Numbered from the stretch's first letter, positions 44,236 to 54,650 are shown. The stretch is 64,000 bases of DNA from Cytobacillus gottheilii (GCF_001636345.1 NZ_KV440945.1:2085631-2149630); one strand, 5' to 3'. Translations and numbers: made by a program. The notes: generated by a model not told the origin, from the letters alone.

Positions 44236-44877
44236 TTGAAAGGAAAAATTATAACTTTAAGTATCGGAAAACCTAAAGTTTTTCAATGGAAAAGAAAACC
44301 TGAACAATCAGGAATTGCGAAGACAATTGTCGAAGAAGTCCAATTAAATAAGCAATGCTTTGAAGGTGATGGGGTTGCTAATGAGAAGTTTCACGGCGGA
44401 CCAGATCGTGCTGTTTGCGCATACCCTTTTGAACACTACGAATATTGGGAAAAAGTCTTTCAAAAGCCATTTGCTCCACCGTCATTTGGAGAAAATATTT
44501 GTGTGAAGGATATGATAGAAAAGGATGTCTACATAGGTGACATTTTTCAAACAGGAAATGTTATCATACAAATCACGCAAGGAAGAATTCCATGTTCGAC
44601 GCTTTCAAAATTCAATGAAACCGATGCATTACTTTCAAAAACATTTGAAACAGGCTATACAGGCTATTTTTTTAAAGTGCTTGAAGAGGGTACGGTTTAT
44701 TCAGAGAGTTCTTTAGAACTGATCGAGAGAAAGCAGGAAAGTATTTCAGTTTTAGATGCTAATTTAATTATGTTTGAGCGTAATGATCCGCAAAAAATGA
44801 GAGATCTTCTAACTTTACAAGATCTGGCCGAAGAGTGGAAAATTAAGCTGGAAAAATACATAAGAGCTGCAAAATAA
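44236..44877 (+). CDS. MOSC-domain protein (YflK/YiiM-like)
   Basis: 213 residues from a TTG start (GGGGTG upstream); ATG 44221 is also possible. KGKIITLSIGKPKVF opening, DGVANEKFHGGPDRAVCAYPFEHYEYW, SFGENICVKDM and the MOSC Cys region QITQGRIPCSTLSKF match the YflK/YiiM family, which handles N-hydroxylated compounds with molybdenum cofactor. Cys in RIPCS is the expected Mo ligand. The operon at 58-64 kb also uses molybdopterin. Confidence 0.88.
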   Translation: MKGKIITLSIGKPKVFQWKRKPEQSGIAKTIVEEVQLNKQCFEGDGVANEKFHGGPDRAVCAYPFEHYEYWEKVFQKPFAPPSFGENICVKDMIEKDVYIGDIFQTGNVIIQITQGRIPCSTLSKFNETDALLSKTFETGYTGYFFKVLEEGTVYSESSLELIERKQESISVLDANLIMFERNDPQKMRDLLTLQDLAEEWKIKLEKYIRAAK

Positions 44878-44895
44878 TTTTTTTGTAAAATACTC

Positions 44896-44924
44896 TTGAC
44901 ATTTTTGGAATTGACAAATATGAT
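44896..44924 (+). promoter_or_regulatory. trp operon promoter
   Basis: TTGACA, 17-base spacer, TATGAT; start of transcription expected near 44931, at the head of the first T-box. Confidence 0.85.
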
Positions 44925-44930
44925 AGTAGA

Positions 44931-45220
44931 CAAATATGAAACGGCAATGACGAAGAGTAGTAACTTCTGTAAATACTTCAGAGAGCTGGTGGTTGGTGCA
45001 AACCAGTGTAGCTGCAGTTGCGAATGGACTTCAGAGCTTTCAAACCGAACAGGAACACTCCTTATTAGGCTTTGGCGAAGCGTCTCATCGTTACAAGAGA
45101 CAGGTATTTGGAATGCTTTTAAGCATTTAGATATCTGTTTAAGTGAGCTGAATTTTTCAGCTAATGAAGGTGGCACCACGGATTTCTCGTCCTTTTTATG
45201 ACGGGAGGCCCTTTTTGTAT
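44931..45220 (+). promoter_or_regulatory. Trp T-box riboswitch 1
   Basis: Stem I with the AGTA-type bulge (GAAGAGTAGTAA), specifier region GAATGGAC with TGG (Trp) at 45025-45027, T-box core AAGGTGGCACCACGG (45168-45181) and terminator TCTCGTC/GACGGGA with T run (45185-45216). Uncharged tRNA-Trp would favour the antiterminator. Confidence 0.92.
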
Positions 45221-45239
45221 TTCAAAAAAAAATTAAATT

Positions 45240-45512
45240 GATGATCAAGAGTAGTATATTGAAAAGAAGCACTTCAGAGAGCCGGGAATGGTGGGAACCG
45301 GTGTGATTCTTCAATGGAATGGACTTGTGAGAGGTCTTCTGAATGGCAGTAGGAAGACACGGGGATCCTCCGTTATTAGGAAAAGGTACTTCTGTTATAC
45401 AGATGTACCGTTCAGAGGGAGTATGTTTAAAAAACTCCGAACTGAGGTGGCACCACGATCGAAAGATTCGTCCTCTATGCGCATTGCGATGCGTATAGGG
45501 GATTTTTTTATT
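45240..45512 (+). promoter_or_regulatory. Trp T-box riboswitch 2
   Basis: Second complete unit: AAGAGTAGTATATTG stem I bulge, specifier GAATGGAC with TGG at 45320-45322, core GAGGTGGCACCACG (45445-45458), and a long terminator TCCTCTATGCGCAT-tgcg-ATGCGTATAGGGGA with seven Ts (45471-45509). Both units read Trp, so full expression needs two uncharged tRNAs. Confidence 0.93.
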
Positions 45513-45573
45513 TCTCTAAAAGGTCAGAGCAAAACTTAGTAAACGTAATGAATAAAAGAATGGAGGATACAAA

Positions 45574-46968
45574 ATGATTGCCTCGAAAAATCAGTTAATT
45601 ATTCAACAGCTCTCCGGAGATACTCTAACACCTATTTCCATTTATATGAAACTGCAGGGCAGCCGGAAATTTATTTTCGAAAGCTCACTTAAGCATGAAA
45701 AGTCTGGCCGTTATTCATTTATTGGAACAAACCCTGTTTTAGAGCTCACAGGCAGAAATGACCAATGCGAATTGAGCTTCTCTGGTCAGGTGATAAGCAA
45801 GAAGCAAAAACCCATTGAAGCTTTAAGGGAACTGCTTCCCATGATAGACGAACAATCTGATCTCCCATTTTGCGGAGGAGCTGTTGGATTTGCAGGATAT
45901 GACGCCATTCGTCAATATGAAAAAATCGGCAAGACCGGAGCAGATGAGCTGAATCTGCCGGATGTTCACTTTATGGTATACGAGGAAGTTGTCGTTTTTG
46001 ATCATCTTGAGCAAAAGATCTACCTTGTAGGCTATCCAATTATAAGTGGGCAAGAAAAGGTAAGAGCCAGTCTTGAAAAGTTAACAAATGACATTCAACA
46101 GATTGATGGCTGTTTTCAGCAAAGTGAGGCAAAGCTTTCACACTTTACTCCGTCAATGAAGAAGGAGGAATACGAAGATATAGTAAAAAAAGCAAAGAGA
46201 TATATTGAGCAAGGAGATATCTTTCAAGTCGTGCTTTCGCAAAGGTTCACAGCAGATTTCAAAGGAGATCCATTTTCTTTTTATCGAGAATTGCGGATTA
46301 GCAATCCATCCCCCTATTTATATTATCTGGATTACGGTTCCTATTCGGTTGCTGGTGCATCGCCAGAGAGTTTAGTAAAGGTGAGCGGTAACAAAGTATT
46401 AACAAATCCAATAGCAGGTACACGGCCACGCGGCAAAACGGCTCAAGAAGATGTGGAACTTGAAGCGGATTTACTCGCCGACGAAAAAGAGCTTGCGGAA
46501 CATAGAATGCTTCTTGATCTCGGCAGAAATGATATTGGAAGAGTAGCTCACTTTGGCTCAGTTAAAATCGAAAAAAACATGCTAGTAGAAAGATTTAAAC
46601 ATGTGATGCATATTGTGTCCGAGGTATCTGGAACATTGAAAGAGCCTTATACAGCATTTGATGCCCTTATTGCCTGTTTGCCTGCAGGAACTGTATCAGG
46701 AGCACCAAAAGTAAGAGCGATGGAAATTATCAATGAACTTGAAACATTGAAAAGAGGGTTATATTCCGGGGCAGTTGGTTATTTTTCCGTAACAGGCAGT
46801 ATGGACTTTGCCTTAGCGATCCGGACGGTGATTATAAAAGGAGATAAAGCCTATATACAAGCAGGAGCTGGAATTGTCCATGACTCTATTCCTGAAAAAG
46901 AATATGAAGAAACCATTCATAAACTAAAAGCATTCATGGAGGACGAACATGATTCTATTAATCGATAA
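45574..46968 (+). CDS. trpE: Anthranilate synthase component I
   Basis: 464 residues. N-terminal feedback domain (KFIFESSLKHEKSGRYSFIGTNP) and chorismate-binding C-terminal part with GDIFQVVLSQRF, SPESLVKV, PIAGTRPRG, DLGRNDIGRV and CLPAGTVSGAPKVRAMEII. Converts chorismate and glutamine-derived ammonia to anthranilate with TrpG. GGAGG precedes the ATG; its stop overlaps trpG by 20 bases. Confidence 0.96.
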   Translation: MIASKNQLIIQQLSGDTLTPISIYMKLQGSRKFIFESSLKHEKSGRYSFIGTNPVLELTGRNDQCELSFSGQVISKKQKPIEALRELLPMIDEQSDLPFCGGAVGFAGYDAIRQYEKIGKTGADELNLPDVHFMVYEEVVVFDHLEQKIYLVGYPIISGQEKVRASLEKLTNDIQQIDGCFQQSEAKLSHFTPSMKKEEYEDIVKKAKRYIEQGDIFQVVLSQRFTADFKGDPFSFYRELRISNPSPYLYYLDYGSYSVAGASPESLVKVSGNKVLTNPIAGTRPRGKTAQEDVELEADLLADEKELAEHRMLLDLGRNDIGRVAHFGSVKIEKNMLVERFKHVMHIVSEVSGTLKEPYTAFDALIACLPAGTVSGAPKVRAMEIINELETLKRGLYSGAVGYFSVTGSMDFALAIRTVIIKGDKAYIQAGAGIVHDSIPEKEYEETIHKLKAFMEDEHDSINR

Positions 46969-47560
46969 TTACGATTCGTTTACGTACAATCTCTATCAAT
47001 ATTTTGGCGAATTGGGTGAAGAGCTGCTGGTTGTTCGGAATGATGAAATTACTGTGGACGAAATTCGTAAATTAAATCCTGAGGGCATTGTCTTATCACC
47101 AGGTCCAGGTCATCCAAAGCATGCAGGGGTTTGTATAGACCTTATCCGTGAATTCTTTGCCAGCATTCCGATGTTAGGCGTTTGCCTGGGACATCAGGCC
47201 ATTGGGTATGCCTTTGGTGCAGATGTTGAAAAAGCGGAAAAAATCATGCATGGAAAAATATCGAAATTACAGCATCAAAGCTCATCCCTTTTTGAAAAGA
47301 TTTCGCCGCATATCGAAGTAATGCGGTATCATTCACTCGTTATTAAAAAAGAATCTCTTCCAGCCTGTTTAGAGGTATTAGGCTATTCGCTTGATGATCA
47401 TGAAATTATGGCAGTCAAACATAAACAATATCCTGTTTACGGTTTCCAGTTTCATCCTGAATCCATAGGAACACCAGTTGGAAAAGAGCTTCTCAGCAGT
47501 TTCCTGAATAAAATTGAGAGGAGAAAAACAGATGAAAGCCATTCTGCAGCAACTAGCTGA
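46949..47560 (+). CDS. trpG: Anthranilate synthase glutamine amidotransferase
   Basis: 203 residues. Class I glutaminase: LLIDNYDSFTYNL, PGPGHP, nucleophile Cys in GVCLGHQAIGYAFG, and FQFHPESIGTP (His, Glu). Supplies ammonia to TrpE. Carried inside the trp operon, unlike B. subtilis where the shared pabA/trpG sits in the folate operon; this copy may also serve PabB. Its 3' end overlaps trpD by 29 bases. Confidence 0.94.
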   Translation: MILLIDNYDSFTYNLYQYFGELGEELLVVRNDEITVDEIRKLNPEGIVLSPGPGHPKHAGVCIDLIREFFASIPMLGVCLGHQAIGYAFGADVEKAEKIMHGKISKLQHQSSSLFEKISPHIEVMRYHSLVIKKESLPACLEVLGYSLDDHEIMAVKHKQYPVYGFQFHPESIGTPVGKELLSSFLNKIERRKTDESHSAATS

Positions 47561-48557
47561 TCAACAATCATTATCAGAGGAAAGTGTGATCGAAGCCATG
47601 GAGTCGATCTTCGAGAAAAAAGCTACCAATAGTGAAATCGCGGCTTTTCTAATGGCGTTAAAGATAAAAGGAGAAACCGCAGAAGAGCTTACCGGATTAG
47701 TTAAGGCAATTAGAAAAAGGTCTAAGCCTTTTGCAACAAAATTTCCGAATGTTCTAGATAATTGCGGAACAGGGGGAGATGGATCCAAGAGTTTTAACAT
47801 CAGCACAACCTCTGCATTTGTTATTGCCGGAGCAGGAATACCTGTCGCAAAGCATGGCAATCGCAGTATTTCCAGTAAAACCGGCAGTGCTGATGTCCTT
47901 GAAGAGCTGGGCATCTCCCTTGATTATGCACCTGATATTGCAGAGGAATTACTGGACGAGGCTGGGATTTGCTTTATGTTTGCTCCAAATGTACATCCCA
48001 ATATGAAGGAGATTATGAAGGTGCGCAGTGATTTGCGGATTCCGACTATTTTTAATTTAATCGGGCCTTTAACAAACCCTGTCCCTCTTGAAAACCAACT
48101 AATCGGAATTTATCGGGAGGATTATTTGAAAACATTTGCTGAAGTATTAAAATCACTTGGAAGAAAAAGAGCGATTGTACTTCATGGAGCAGGAGGTATG
48201 GATGAAGCTTCTCTAATAGGAGAGAACAAACTGGTCATGCTTGAAGACAGCTCCATTACTGAAATGACCTTACATCCAGCTGACGTTGGACTCCCGACTT
48301 ATTCAGCAGAGAGCATTATCGGCGGAAATGCAGCTGAAAATGCCGCAATATTGAAAAAAGTGTTACGCGGTGAACATGGTCCTTTTCGTGATACCGTCTT
48401 GCTTAATGCAGGTTTAGGAATCTTTACTGGCGGGGGAGCAGCAACCATTCAAGAAGGAATTAAGCTTGCCAAAGAATCCATTGATTCTGGAGAAGCTTTG
48501 CAGAAACTTCTGCTATTAAAAGATGCCAGCAAAAAATATAAGCAGGAGGTTATTTAG
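47532..48557 (+). CDS. trpD: Anthranilate phosphoribosyltransferase
   Basis: 341 residues from ATG 47532 (GAGAGGAG upstream, inside trpG). The PRPP loop CGTGGDGSKSFNIST, KHGNRSISSKTGSADVLEELG, NVHPNMKEIMKVRSDL and GGGNAAENA segments are conserved. Transfers phosphoribose to anthranilate. Confidence 0.95.
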   Translation: MKAILQQLADQQSLSEESVIEAMESIFEKKATNSEIAAFLMALKIKGETAEELTGLVKAIRKRSKPFATKFPNVLDNCGTGGDGSKSFNISTTSAFVIAGAGIPVAKHGNRSISSKTGSADVLEELGISLDYAPDIAEELLDEAGICFMFAPNVHPNMKEIMKVRSDLRIPTIFNLIGPLTNPVPLENQLIGIYREDYLKTFAEVLKSLGRKRAIVLHGAGGMDEASLIGENKLVMLEDSSITEMTLHPADVGLPTYSAESIIGGNAAENAAILKKVLRGEHGPFRDTVLLNAGLGIFTGGGAATIQEGIKLAKESIDSGEALQKLLLLKDASKKYKQEVI

Positions 48558-48558
48558 G

Positions 48559-49344
48559 ATGTCAAACATATTAGACAAAATACTAGCTGAAAAAGAGAAA
48601 GAAATTGAAATCCTGAAAAGTACAGCTTTACGACCAATAGGCAGTGAAAAGCGTTCATTCATTTCTCATCTGCACAACACAGTTGAACTGGCTGTTATTG
48701 CAGAGTTTAAAAGGGCTTCTCCATCAAAAGGAGATATTAATATGCACAGAGATCCAGTTTCACAAGCATTATCATATGCACAAAACGGTGCTGCTGCTGT
48801 GTCTGTTCTCACTGATCAATCTTTCTTTAAAGGAGATTTTAAAGATTTGACTCTTGTAAAAGAGGCAGTGAACATTCCGGTTTTATGTAAGGACTTTATG
48901 ATTGATGAAACACAAATCATCAGGGCAGAACACGCAGGAGCAGATATCATTTTATTAATCGCTGCTGCACTTAACAGAAAGAGACTGCAGGAGTTGCATC
49001 AATTTGCTCAAGAGCTTGGCTTCGATGTCCTTGTTGAAGTTCATAATCAAGCTGAGGCAGAACGTGCCATTGACATTGGTGCGAAGCTTATTGGAATTAA
49101 TAATCGAAATTTAACTACGTTTCATGTTGATATAGCAAAAACAGAAGAACTGGCACCAAAGATCAAAAAAAGTGGTGCATATGTAATTAGTGAAAGCGGC
49201 TTGAAAACAAGTGAGGATATTGAAAGGGTAAAAAATGCAGGTGCAAACGGAATTCTAGTTGGCGAAGCATTTATGGCAGCAGATGGAGTGAGTGAAATGT
49301 TTGACAGAATAAAGTGTTCAGGAAAGGAGCATAGCTCAGCATGA
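48559..49344 (+). CDS. trpC: Indole-3-glycerol phosphate synthase
   Basis: 261 residues from ATG 48559, one base after the trpD stop. TIM barrel with AEFKRASPSKGDI, VSVLTDQSFFKGDFKDL, VLCKDFMID, LVEVHNQAEAERA, GINNRNLTTF and VISESGLKT, the standard catalytic Glu, Lys, Lys, Glu, Asn and Ser positions. AGGAGG lies upstream within trpD. Confidence 0.96.
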   Translation: MSNILDKILAEKEKEIEILKSTALRPIGSEKRSFISHLHNTVELAVIAEFKRASPSKGDINMHRDPVSQALSYAQNGAAAVSVLTDQSFFKGDFKDLTLVKEAVNIPVLCKDFMIDETQIIRAEHAGADIILLIAAALNRKRLQELHQFAQELGFDVLVEVHNQAEAERAIDIGAKLIGINNRNLTTFHVDIAKTEELAPKIKKSGAYVISESGLKTSEDIERVKNAGANGILVGEAFMAADGVSEMFDRIKCSGKEHSSA

Positions 49345-49964
49345 AAGTGAAAATATGCGGAATTACAGATCTAAATACAGCACAAGCCGCAATAAATAGC
49401 GGAGCAGATGCGGTTGGCTTTGTATTTGCAGAAAGTAAAAGGCAAATAACGGCTGAAAAGGCTTTATCCATCATAAAAAATCTTCCGGAGTCTGTTCTTA
49501 AAGTTGGTGTTTTTGTTAATGAAACACGCGAAAAAATAGAGGCAGTCATACAAGAAACGGGAATTAATGTGATCCAGCTTCATGGAGATGAATCTCCAGA
49601 AGACTGTCTTCATTATGAGGTCCCTGTCATTAAATCGTTTAGTATTGGATCAAGCAGTGATCTAAAAACATTAGCACTGTATCAATGTGACTTTTATTTG
49701 CTTGATAGTCCCAAAGGAAAATACAGAGGAGGAAATGGCACTTCTTTTAATTGGAAGATGACTAAAACACTTAATAAAGATGGAAAAAAAATCATTCTTG
49801 CTGGAGGATTGAATGCATTAAATGTGGCCGCAGCTATTAACGTCGTTGATCCCTATATGGTCGATGTGAGCAGCGGAGTAGAAACGGAAGGTGTAAAAGA
49901 TATAGATAAAATCAATGATTTTATGCTGCATGCAAAAGAAATGAAGGAGGAAGTAAACAAATGA
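49341..49964 (+). CDS. trpF: Phosphoribosylanthranilate isomerase
   Basis: 207 residues. VKICGITD start with catalytic Cys, [49 protein letters not shown] with the catalytic Asp, [10 protein letters not shown] and [18 protein letters not shown] overlap with trpC and coupled to trpB. Confidence 0.96.
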   Translation: MKVKICGITDLNTAQAAINSGADAVGFVFAESKRQITAEKALSIIKNLPESVLKVGVFVNETREKIEAVIQETGINVIQLHGDESPEDCLHYEVPVIKSFSIGSSSDLKTLALYQCDFYLLDSPKGKYRGGNGTSFNWKMTKTLNKDGKKIILAGGLNALNVAAAINVVDPYMVDVSSGVETEGVKDIDKINDFMLHAKEMKEEVNK

Positions 49965-51163
49965 CTTATACAATGCCAGACAAACGCGGCCACTTTGGAA
50001 CTTATGGCGGCAGATATGTGCCGGAAACACTCATGCAGGCCGTTTTAGAATTAGATGAACAATACAGGAAAGCATTAAAAGATAAAGCTTTTACAGAAGA
50101 GCTTAATCATCTTCTTAAAAACTATGTAGGCAGGGAAACACCTCTTTATTTTGCTGAGAATTTAACGAAATATGCAGGTGGAGCACAGATTTATTTAAAA
50201 CGAGAGGACCTAAATCATACAGGTGCCCATAAAATAAATAATTCTCTCGGGCAAGCTTTGCTGACTGTCAGAATGGGCAAAAAGAAAGTTGTGGCCGAAA
50301 CTGGAGCAGGACAGCATGGAGTGGCAACAGCCACCGCCTGTGCACTTCTAAATCTTGAATGCATTATTTTTATGGGAGAAGAAGATATTCGCAGACAGCA
50401 GCTGAATGTCTTTCGAATGGAATTGCTGGGAGCAAAAGTTGTGAGTGTCACATCTGGAAGCGCGACTTTAAAAGATGCGGTAAACGAAGCCTTGCGTTAT
50501 TGGGTAACCAATGTGGAAGATACCCATTATATACTTGGTTCGGTAATGGGACCGCACCCGTTTCCGGAAATGGTACGGCATTTTCAAAGTGTAATTGGCG
50601 AGGAAACAAAAAAGCAATTTCTTGAGATAACGGGCAAGCTTCCAGACGCGGCAGTTGCGTGTATTGGCGGGGGCAGTAATGCGATGGGCATGTTTTATCC
50701 TTTTATTGAAGACGAGAGTGTGGAGCTGTTTGGGGTAGAAGCTGCCGGCATCGGCCTTGAAAGCGGAAAACATGCAGCTTCTTTAACAAAAGGAAATCCA
50801 GGGGTGCTTCATGGTTCATATATGTATTTGCTGCAGGATGCAAACGGGCAAATCGAAGAAGCTTTCTCAATTTCTGCAGGTTTGGATTATCCAGGTGTTG
50901 GTCCAGAGCACAGCTACTTAAAGGATATAGGAAGAGTGAAATACACGTCCATTACAGATACAGAAGCTTTATCTGCACTGCAATTACTATGCAGAACAGA
51001 AGGAATCATTCCTGCTCTTGAAAGCGCCCATGCCATATCCTATGGTGTTAAACTTGCGAAAGAATTGGGAAAAGAAAAATCAATTGTCATCTGTTTATCA
51101 GGCAGAGGAGATAAAGATGTATCTTCTGTGCAAGAACGACTCGGAGGTGACCATAATGAATAG
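49961..51163 (+). CDS. trpB: Tryptophan synthase beta chain
   Basis: 400 residues. PLP-binding Lys in [33 protein letters not shown] with the catalytic Glu, GGGSNAMG phosphate loop and [12 protein letters not shown]. Condenses indole and serine. Overlaps trpF (ATGA) and trpA (8 bases). Confidence 0.97.
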   Translation: MTYTMPDKRGHFGTYGGRYVPETLMQAVLELDEQYRKALKDKAFTEELNHLLKNYVGRETPLYFAENLTKYAGGAQIYLKREDLNHTGAHKINNSLGQALLTVRMGKKKVVAETGAGQHGVATATACALLNLECIIFMGEEDIRRQQLNVFRMELLGAKVVSVTSGSATLKDAVNEALRYWVTNVEDTHYILGSVMGPHPFPEMVRHFQSVIGEETKKQFLEITGKLPDAAVACIGGGSNAMGMFYPFIEDESVELFGVEAAGIGLESGKHAASLTKGNPGVLHGSYMYLLQDANGQIEEAFSISAGLDYPGVGPEHSYLKDIGRVKYTSITDTEALSALQLLCRTEGIIPALESAHAISYGVKLAKELGKEKSIVICLSGRGDKDVSSVQERLGGDHNE

Positions 51164-51941
51164 AATTGAAAAAGTATTTAAAACACTAAATCTTAAGGAA
51201 GAAAAAGCATTTGTTCCTTATATTATGGCAGGAGACGGCGGTTTAGAAAACTTAGGAGAACGAATAACATTTCTGGAGAGGGCTGGGGCCACAGCGGTAG
51301 AGATAGGCATTCCATTTTCAGACCCGGTTGCTGATGGGCCCATTATACAAGAGGCAGGGATCAGAGCTTTGAAGAACAATATCTCATTAAGAGATGTCAT
51401 TCAAGCAATCCGCAGCATACGCCCGATTATTCATATACCTATTATATTAATGACATACCTGAATCCTGTTTTAGCATACGGAAGAGATCGATGCTTTGAG
51501 GATTGCAGAAATGCTGGAGTAGATGGATTTATTATTCCTGATTTGCCGATTGAAGAGGAAGAACTACTTTTAGAAAAGGCGGATAGAGAGGGGATTGAGC
51601 TGATTCGCTTAGTAACACTTACGAGTCCAGTGGAGCGTATTCAGGAAATTGCTCAAAGAGGTAAAGGCTTTTTATACGCTGTTACCGTTAACGGAATTAC
51701 TGGTACACGTTCAGAGTTTCATTCTCAGCTCGGCGATTATTTGCAGAGTATAAAAGAAGTTTCTTCTATTCCTGTATTAGCCGGGTTTGGTATTTCGACT
51801 CCAGAACAAGTAAGATCCATCAGTTCTTATTGTGATGGTGTAATTGTTGGCAGCAAAATTGTTCAGTTATTTGAACAAAATAAGCAGGAGGAAATTGAAA
51901 CATTGATTGGAGCTGTGAAGAAGGTAAATATAACAGAATAA
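51156..51941 (+). CDS. trpA: Tryptophan synthase alpha chain
   Basis: 261 residues from ATG 51156 (GGAGGTGA upstream, in trpB). [31 protein letters not shown] (catalytic Glu and Asp), [24 protein letters not shown] and GVIVGSKIV match the family. Last gene of the operon; no clear terminator is visible before cdaS, so some readthrough is possible. Confidence 0.96.
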   Translation: MNRIEKVFKTLNLKEEKAFVPYIMAGDGGLENLGERITFLERAGATAVEIGIPFSDPVADGPIIQEAGIRALKNNISLRDVIQAIRSIRPIIHIPIILMTYLNPVLAYGRDRCFEDCRNAGVDGFIIPDLPIEEEELLLEKADREGIELIRLVTLTSPVERIQEIAQRGKGFLYAVTVNGITGTRSEFHSQLGDYLQSIKEVSSIPVLAGFGISTPEQVRSISSYCDGVIVGSKIVQLFEQNKQEEIETLIGAVKKVNITE

Positions 51942-52013
51942 AACTAAAAAGGCTGATCCTCTGAATGAGTTTAAAATGACGTCATTAATGCAAACAAATT
52001 TGGATAAGAAAGA

Positions 52014-52045
52014 TGAATAGGGAAATTTTATAAAAGAAGATACAA
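52014..52045 (+). promoter_or_regulatory. Possible sigma-G promoter of cdaS
   Basis: TGAATA (52014-52019) equals the sigma-G -35 consensus; GATACAA (52039-52045) resembles CATACTA but the 19-base spacer is one longer than usual. Confidence 0.45.
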
Positions 52046-52063
52046 TCACGGAGGTGTCCTGCT

Positions 52064-52663
52064 GTGATTTACGGCCCTGAACAATATAAAAATGACGTCG
52101 ATCGCTATATCGTTAGTATTAAAAATCAGCTGCAAAAATTATCTGGTTCATGGAATATACAAAGCTGCTGTATATTGGAAGATTTTGAACTGCTCCAAAA
52201 ACAAGTTATGGAAGCACATAACCTTGCTTCCACCTATTATTTACAATCGTATTTATTGCCTTATACAGACGAAGCTGCGACATTAAGTCTGGCTGCTCAG
52301 CATTTATCAGAGCGGAGGCACGGCGGCTTAAATGTTATTGAAAGAACGGAAGATGTAACAGCATATATGCACAATGGGATTGAAGTGGGGGCGAAAGTAA
52401 GTTATACAATGCTAGAGACGATTTTTTATGATGGTAATCCCTTACATGATGGTGCCGTTCACATTCGAAGAGATGAAATTCTTTCTGCTGGTAACATATT
52501 GCCTGTTGCTAAAACAGAGCAGCAGGGGAAAAAGATTGGTACGCGGCATCGAGCTGCTATTGGCATTTCTGAAGTAACTGACGCAATTGCAATAGTTGTA
52601 TCAGAAGAAACAGGACGAATATCATTTGCCTTACAAGGCAAGCTTTATACAGTGCGCAACTAG
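52064..52663 (+). CDS. cdaS: Sporulation-type diadenylate cyclase CdaS
   Basis: 199 residues from GTG 52064 (GGAGGTG). An N-terminal helical part (about 60 residues) with the autoinhibitory character of CdaS precedes a DAC domain with NPLHDGAVHI (DGA) and GTRHRAAIGIS (RHR). No membrane helices or CBS domains, which separates it from CdaA and DisA. Makes c-di-AMP, in B. subtilis in the forespore. A sigma-G-like promoter upstream agrees. Confidence 0.92.
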   Translation: MIYGPEQYKNDVDRYIVSIKNQLQKLSGSWNIQSCCILEDFELLQKQVMEAHNLASTYYLQSYLLPYTDEAATLSLAAQHLSERRHGGLNVIERTEDVTAYMHNGIEVGAKVSYTMLETIFYDGNPLHDGAVHIRRDEILSAGNILPVAKTEQQGKKIGTRHRAAIGISEVTDAIAIVVSEETGRISFALQGKLYTVRN

Positions 52664-52736
52664 TTATTTTTTGAATTTGGCTGAATGTAGTTTGTATAGA
52701 GGCTGGGACATAAGTATTTAACATGCCCATAGAACC

Positions 52737-52778
52737 GAATGGTTAGGAAGTCATCTTTCTAATCATTCGTTTTTTTTA
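52737..52778 (+). terminator. Terminator after cdaS, with conserved GAGGCTGGGACATAA element
   Basis: CGAATGGTTAG / CTAATCATTCG stem and eight Ts. GAGGCTGGGACATAA at 52699-52713 just before it is a sequence I recall as recurring near terminators in several Firmicutes. The rest of 52779-53006 shows no supported gene. Confidence 0.8.
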
Positions 52779-53006
52779 TTTATAATTATAAAATATATTT
52801 TATTAACATGAGTGAAATGGAGCGGGCTTGTGTAAACACGCAAACCTTGAAAATGAACATTACTGTTTTAGAAAGAGTATTTTCGTTTTGTCTAGCCTCT
52901 TTGCTGTTTAGAGGAAATCCTAAACAAAATTTAAAAAAGGAAATCTATTACATAAAATTTCATCTTACTGGAAATCCTGTTATTAGTTACTAAAGGAGGA
53001 ATAAAC

Positions 53007-54599
53007 ATGGATCATCAAAATGCTGAAAATCTAAATGAAGAAACAGCTGAAACATTAACGAACAGACAGGGCCACCCGATCACAAACAACCAAAATATGC
53101 GGACAGTTGGAAATCGAGGACCAGCCACTCTTGAAAATTACGATTTTATTGAAAAGATTAGCCACTTTGACCGCGAACGTGTGCCTGAAAGGGTCGTTCA
53201 TGCCCGCGGTGCTGGTGCACATGGATATTTTGAAGCATATGGAACTTGTGGAAACGAGCATGTATCAACATATACACGCGCAAAGCTTTTTCAGGAAAAA
53301 GGCAAGAAAACTCCTGTTTTCGTACGTTTTTCATCCGTTATACATGGCGGTCATTCGCCCGAGACATTGCGTGATCCACGCGGATTTGCTGTTAAGTTTT
53401 ATACAGAGGATGGAAATTGGGATTTGGTTGGGAATAATTTGAAGATTTTCTTTATCCGCGATGCCGTGAAATTTCCTGATATGATTCATGCCTTTAAACC
53501 TGATCCAATTACAAATATTCAAGACAGTGAACGCTTCTTTGACTTCTGTTCGAATTCACCGGAAACCTTTCATATGGTAACATTTGTATATTCACCATGG
53601 GGAATTCCTGCAAACTATCGAATGATGCAAGGCTCTGGTGTCAATACATATAAATGGGTCAATGCAGAAGGTAAAGCTGTGCTGGTGAAATACCACTGGG
53701 AACCAAAGCAAGGCATAAAAAATTTAACTCAAAAAGAAGCAGAGCAAATCCAGGCGAAGAATTTCAATCATGCTACACAAGACTTATATGATGCGATTGA
53801 AAAGGAAGATTATCCTGAATGGGAGCTTCTTGTTCAAATCATGAGTGATGATGATCATCCTGAGCTGGATTTTGATCCGCTTGACGATACAAAGCTTTGG
53901 CCGGAGGATCAATTTCCGTGGATGCCAGTCGGAAAAATGGTGTTAAACAAAAATCCAGAGGATTATTTTACTGAGGTTGAACAGGTTGCATTTGGTACTG
54001 GTGTATTAGTTGATGGACTTGATTTCTCTGATGATAAAATGCTTCAAGGCAGAACATTCTCATACTCAGATACACAGCGATATCGTGTCGGCGCCAATTA
54101 TTTGCAGCTGCCAATCAATGCACCGAAGAAAAGAGTATCAACAAACCAGCGCGGCGGGCAAATGCAGTATAAAGTTGATTTAGCACCCGGGCAAAATCCG
54201 CATATAAATTATGAACCTTCAACACTTGGCGGCCTAAAAGAAGCCAAGCAGGCAGGCAAGGAATATACACCGAAAGTGGAAGGAAAGCTTGTAAGAGAAT
54301 CGATCGATAGACAGAGCAATACGAAGCAAGCAGGCCATACGTACAGAAGCTTTGAAGAATGGGAAAAAGATGAGCTAATTTCAAATCTTGTCAATGATTT
54401 ATCTGACTGTGATCCTCGCATTCAGGAAAAAATGATACAGCTCGCTGAAGAAGCTGACGAAGAATATGGCCGCAGATTGCGTGAAGGGATTGCCAGCAAA
54501 CCAAAGGATGGCACAACACATAAGCCATTAGGAAATATTGATGGAGATAAAGCACCAGAACAAGCAATAAATGAAGGTCATGAAGCAGATCCTTATTAA
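53007..54599 (+). CDS. katX: Monofunctional heme catalase, KatX-like
   Basis: 530 residues. Distal His in [59 protein letters not shown] with the catalytic Asn, and the proximal heme Tyr in [14 protein letters not shown]. The [18 protein letters not shown] segment and length suit clade 3 catalases such as KatX and KatA of Bacillus. KatX, the spore catalase, is my preference because cdaS is next door, but KatA is not excluded. AAAGGAGG precedes the ATG. Confidence 0.88.
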   Translation: MDHQNAENLNEETAETLTNRQGHPITNNQNMRTVGNRGPATLENYDFIEKISHFDRERVPERVVHARGAGAHGYFEAYGTCGNEHVSTYTRAKLFQEKGKKTPVFVRFSSVIHGGHSPETLRDPRGFAVKFYTEDGNWDLVGNNLKIFFIRDAVKFPDMIHAFKPDPITNIQDSERFFDFCSNSPETFHMVTFVYSPWGIPANYRMMQGSGVNTYKWVNAEGKAVLVKYHWEPKQGIKNLTQKEAEQIQAKNFNHATQDLYDAIEKEDYPEWELLVQIMSDDDHPELDFDPLDDTKLWPEDQFPWMPVGKMVLNKNPEDYFTEVEQVAFGTGVLVDGLDFSDDKMLQGRTFSYSDTQRYRVGANYLQLPINAPKKRVSTNQRGGQMQYKVDLAPGQNPHINYEPSTLGGLKEAKQAGKEYTPKVEGKLVRESIDRQSNTKQAGHTYRSFEEWEKDELISNLVNDLSDCDPRIQEKMIQLAEEADEEYGRRLREGIASKPKDGTTHKPLGNIDGDKAPEQAINEGHEADPY

Positions 54600-54615
54600 A
54601 TTGTAAACTGAGAAT

Positions 54616-54650
54616 GGCTGAGGGGAATACCCTTGGCTTTTTTTATTTTT
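54616..54650 (+). terminator. Terminator after the catalase gene
   Basis: GGCTGAGGG / CCCTTGGCT stem (some G-T pairs) and seven Ts. Confidence 0.78.

Noticed and set aside
44896-45539. Open frames of 101 and 83 codons on the plus strand and 160 on the minus strand
   Set aside because: They lie entirely within the two T-box riboswitches or cross the MOSC gene in the wrong frame.
52808-52993. 61-codon frame before the catalase gene
   Set aside because: No Shine-Dalgarno and no family features; it occupies the catalase leader.
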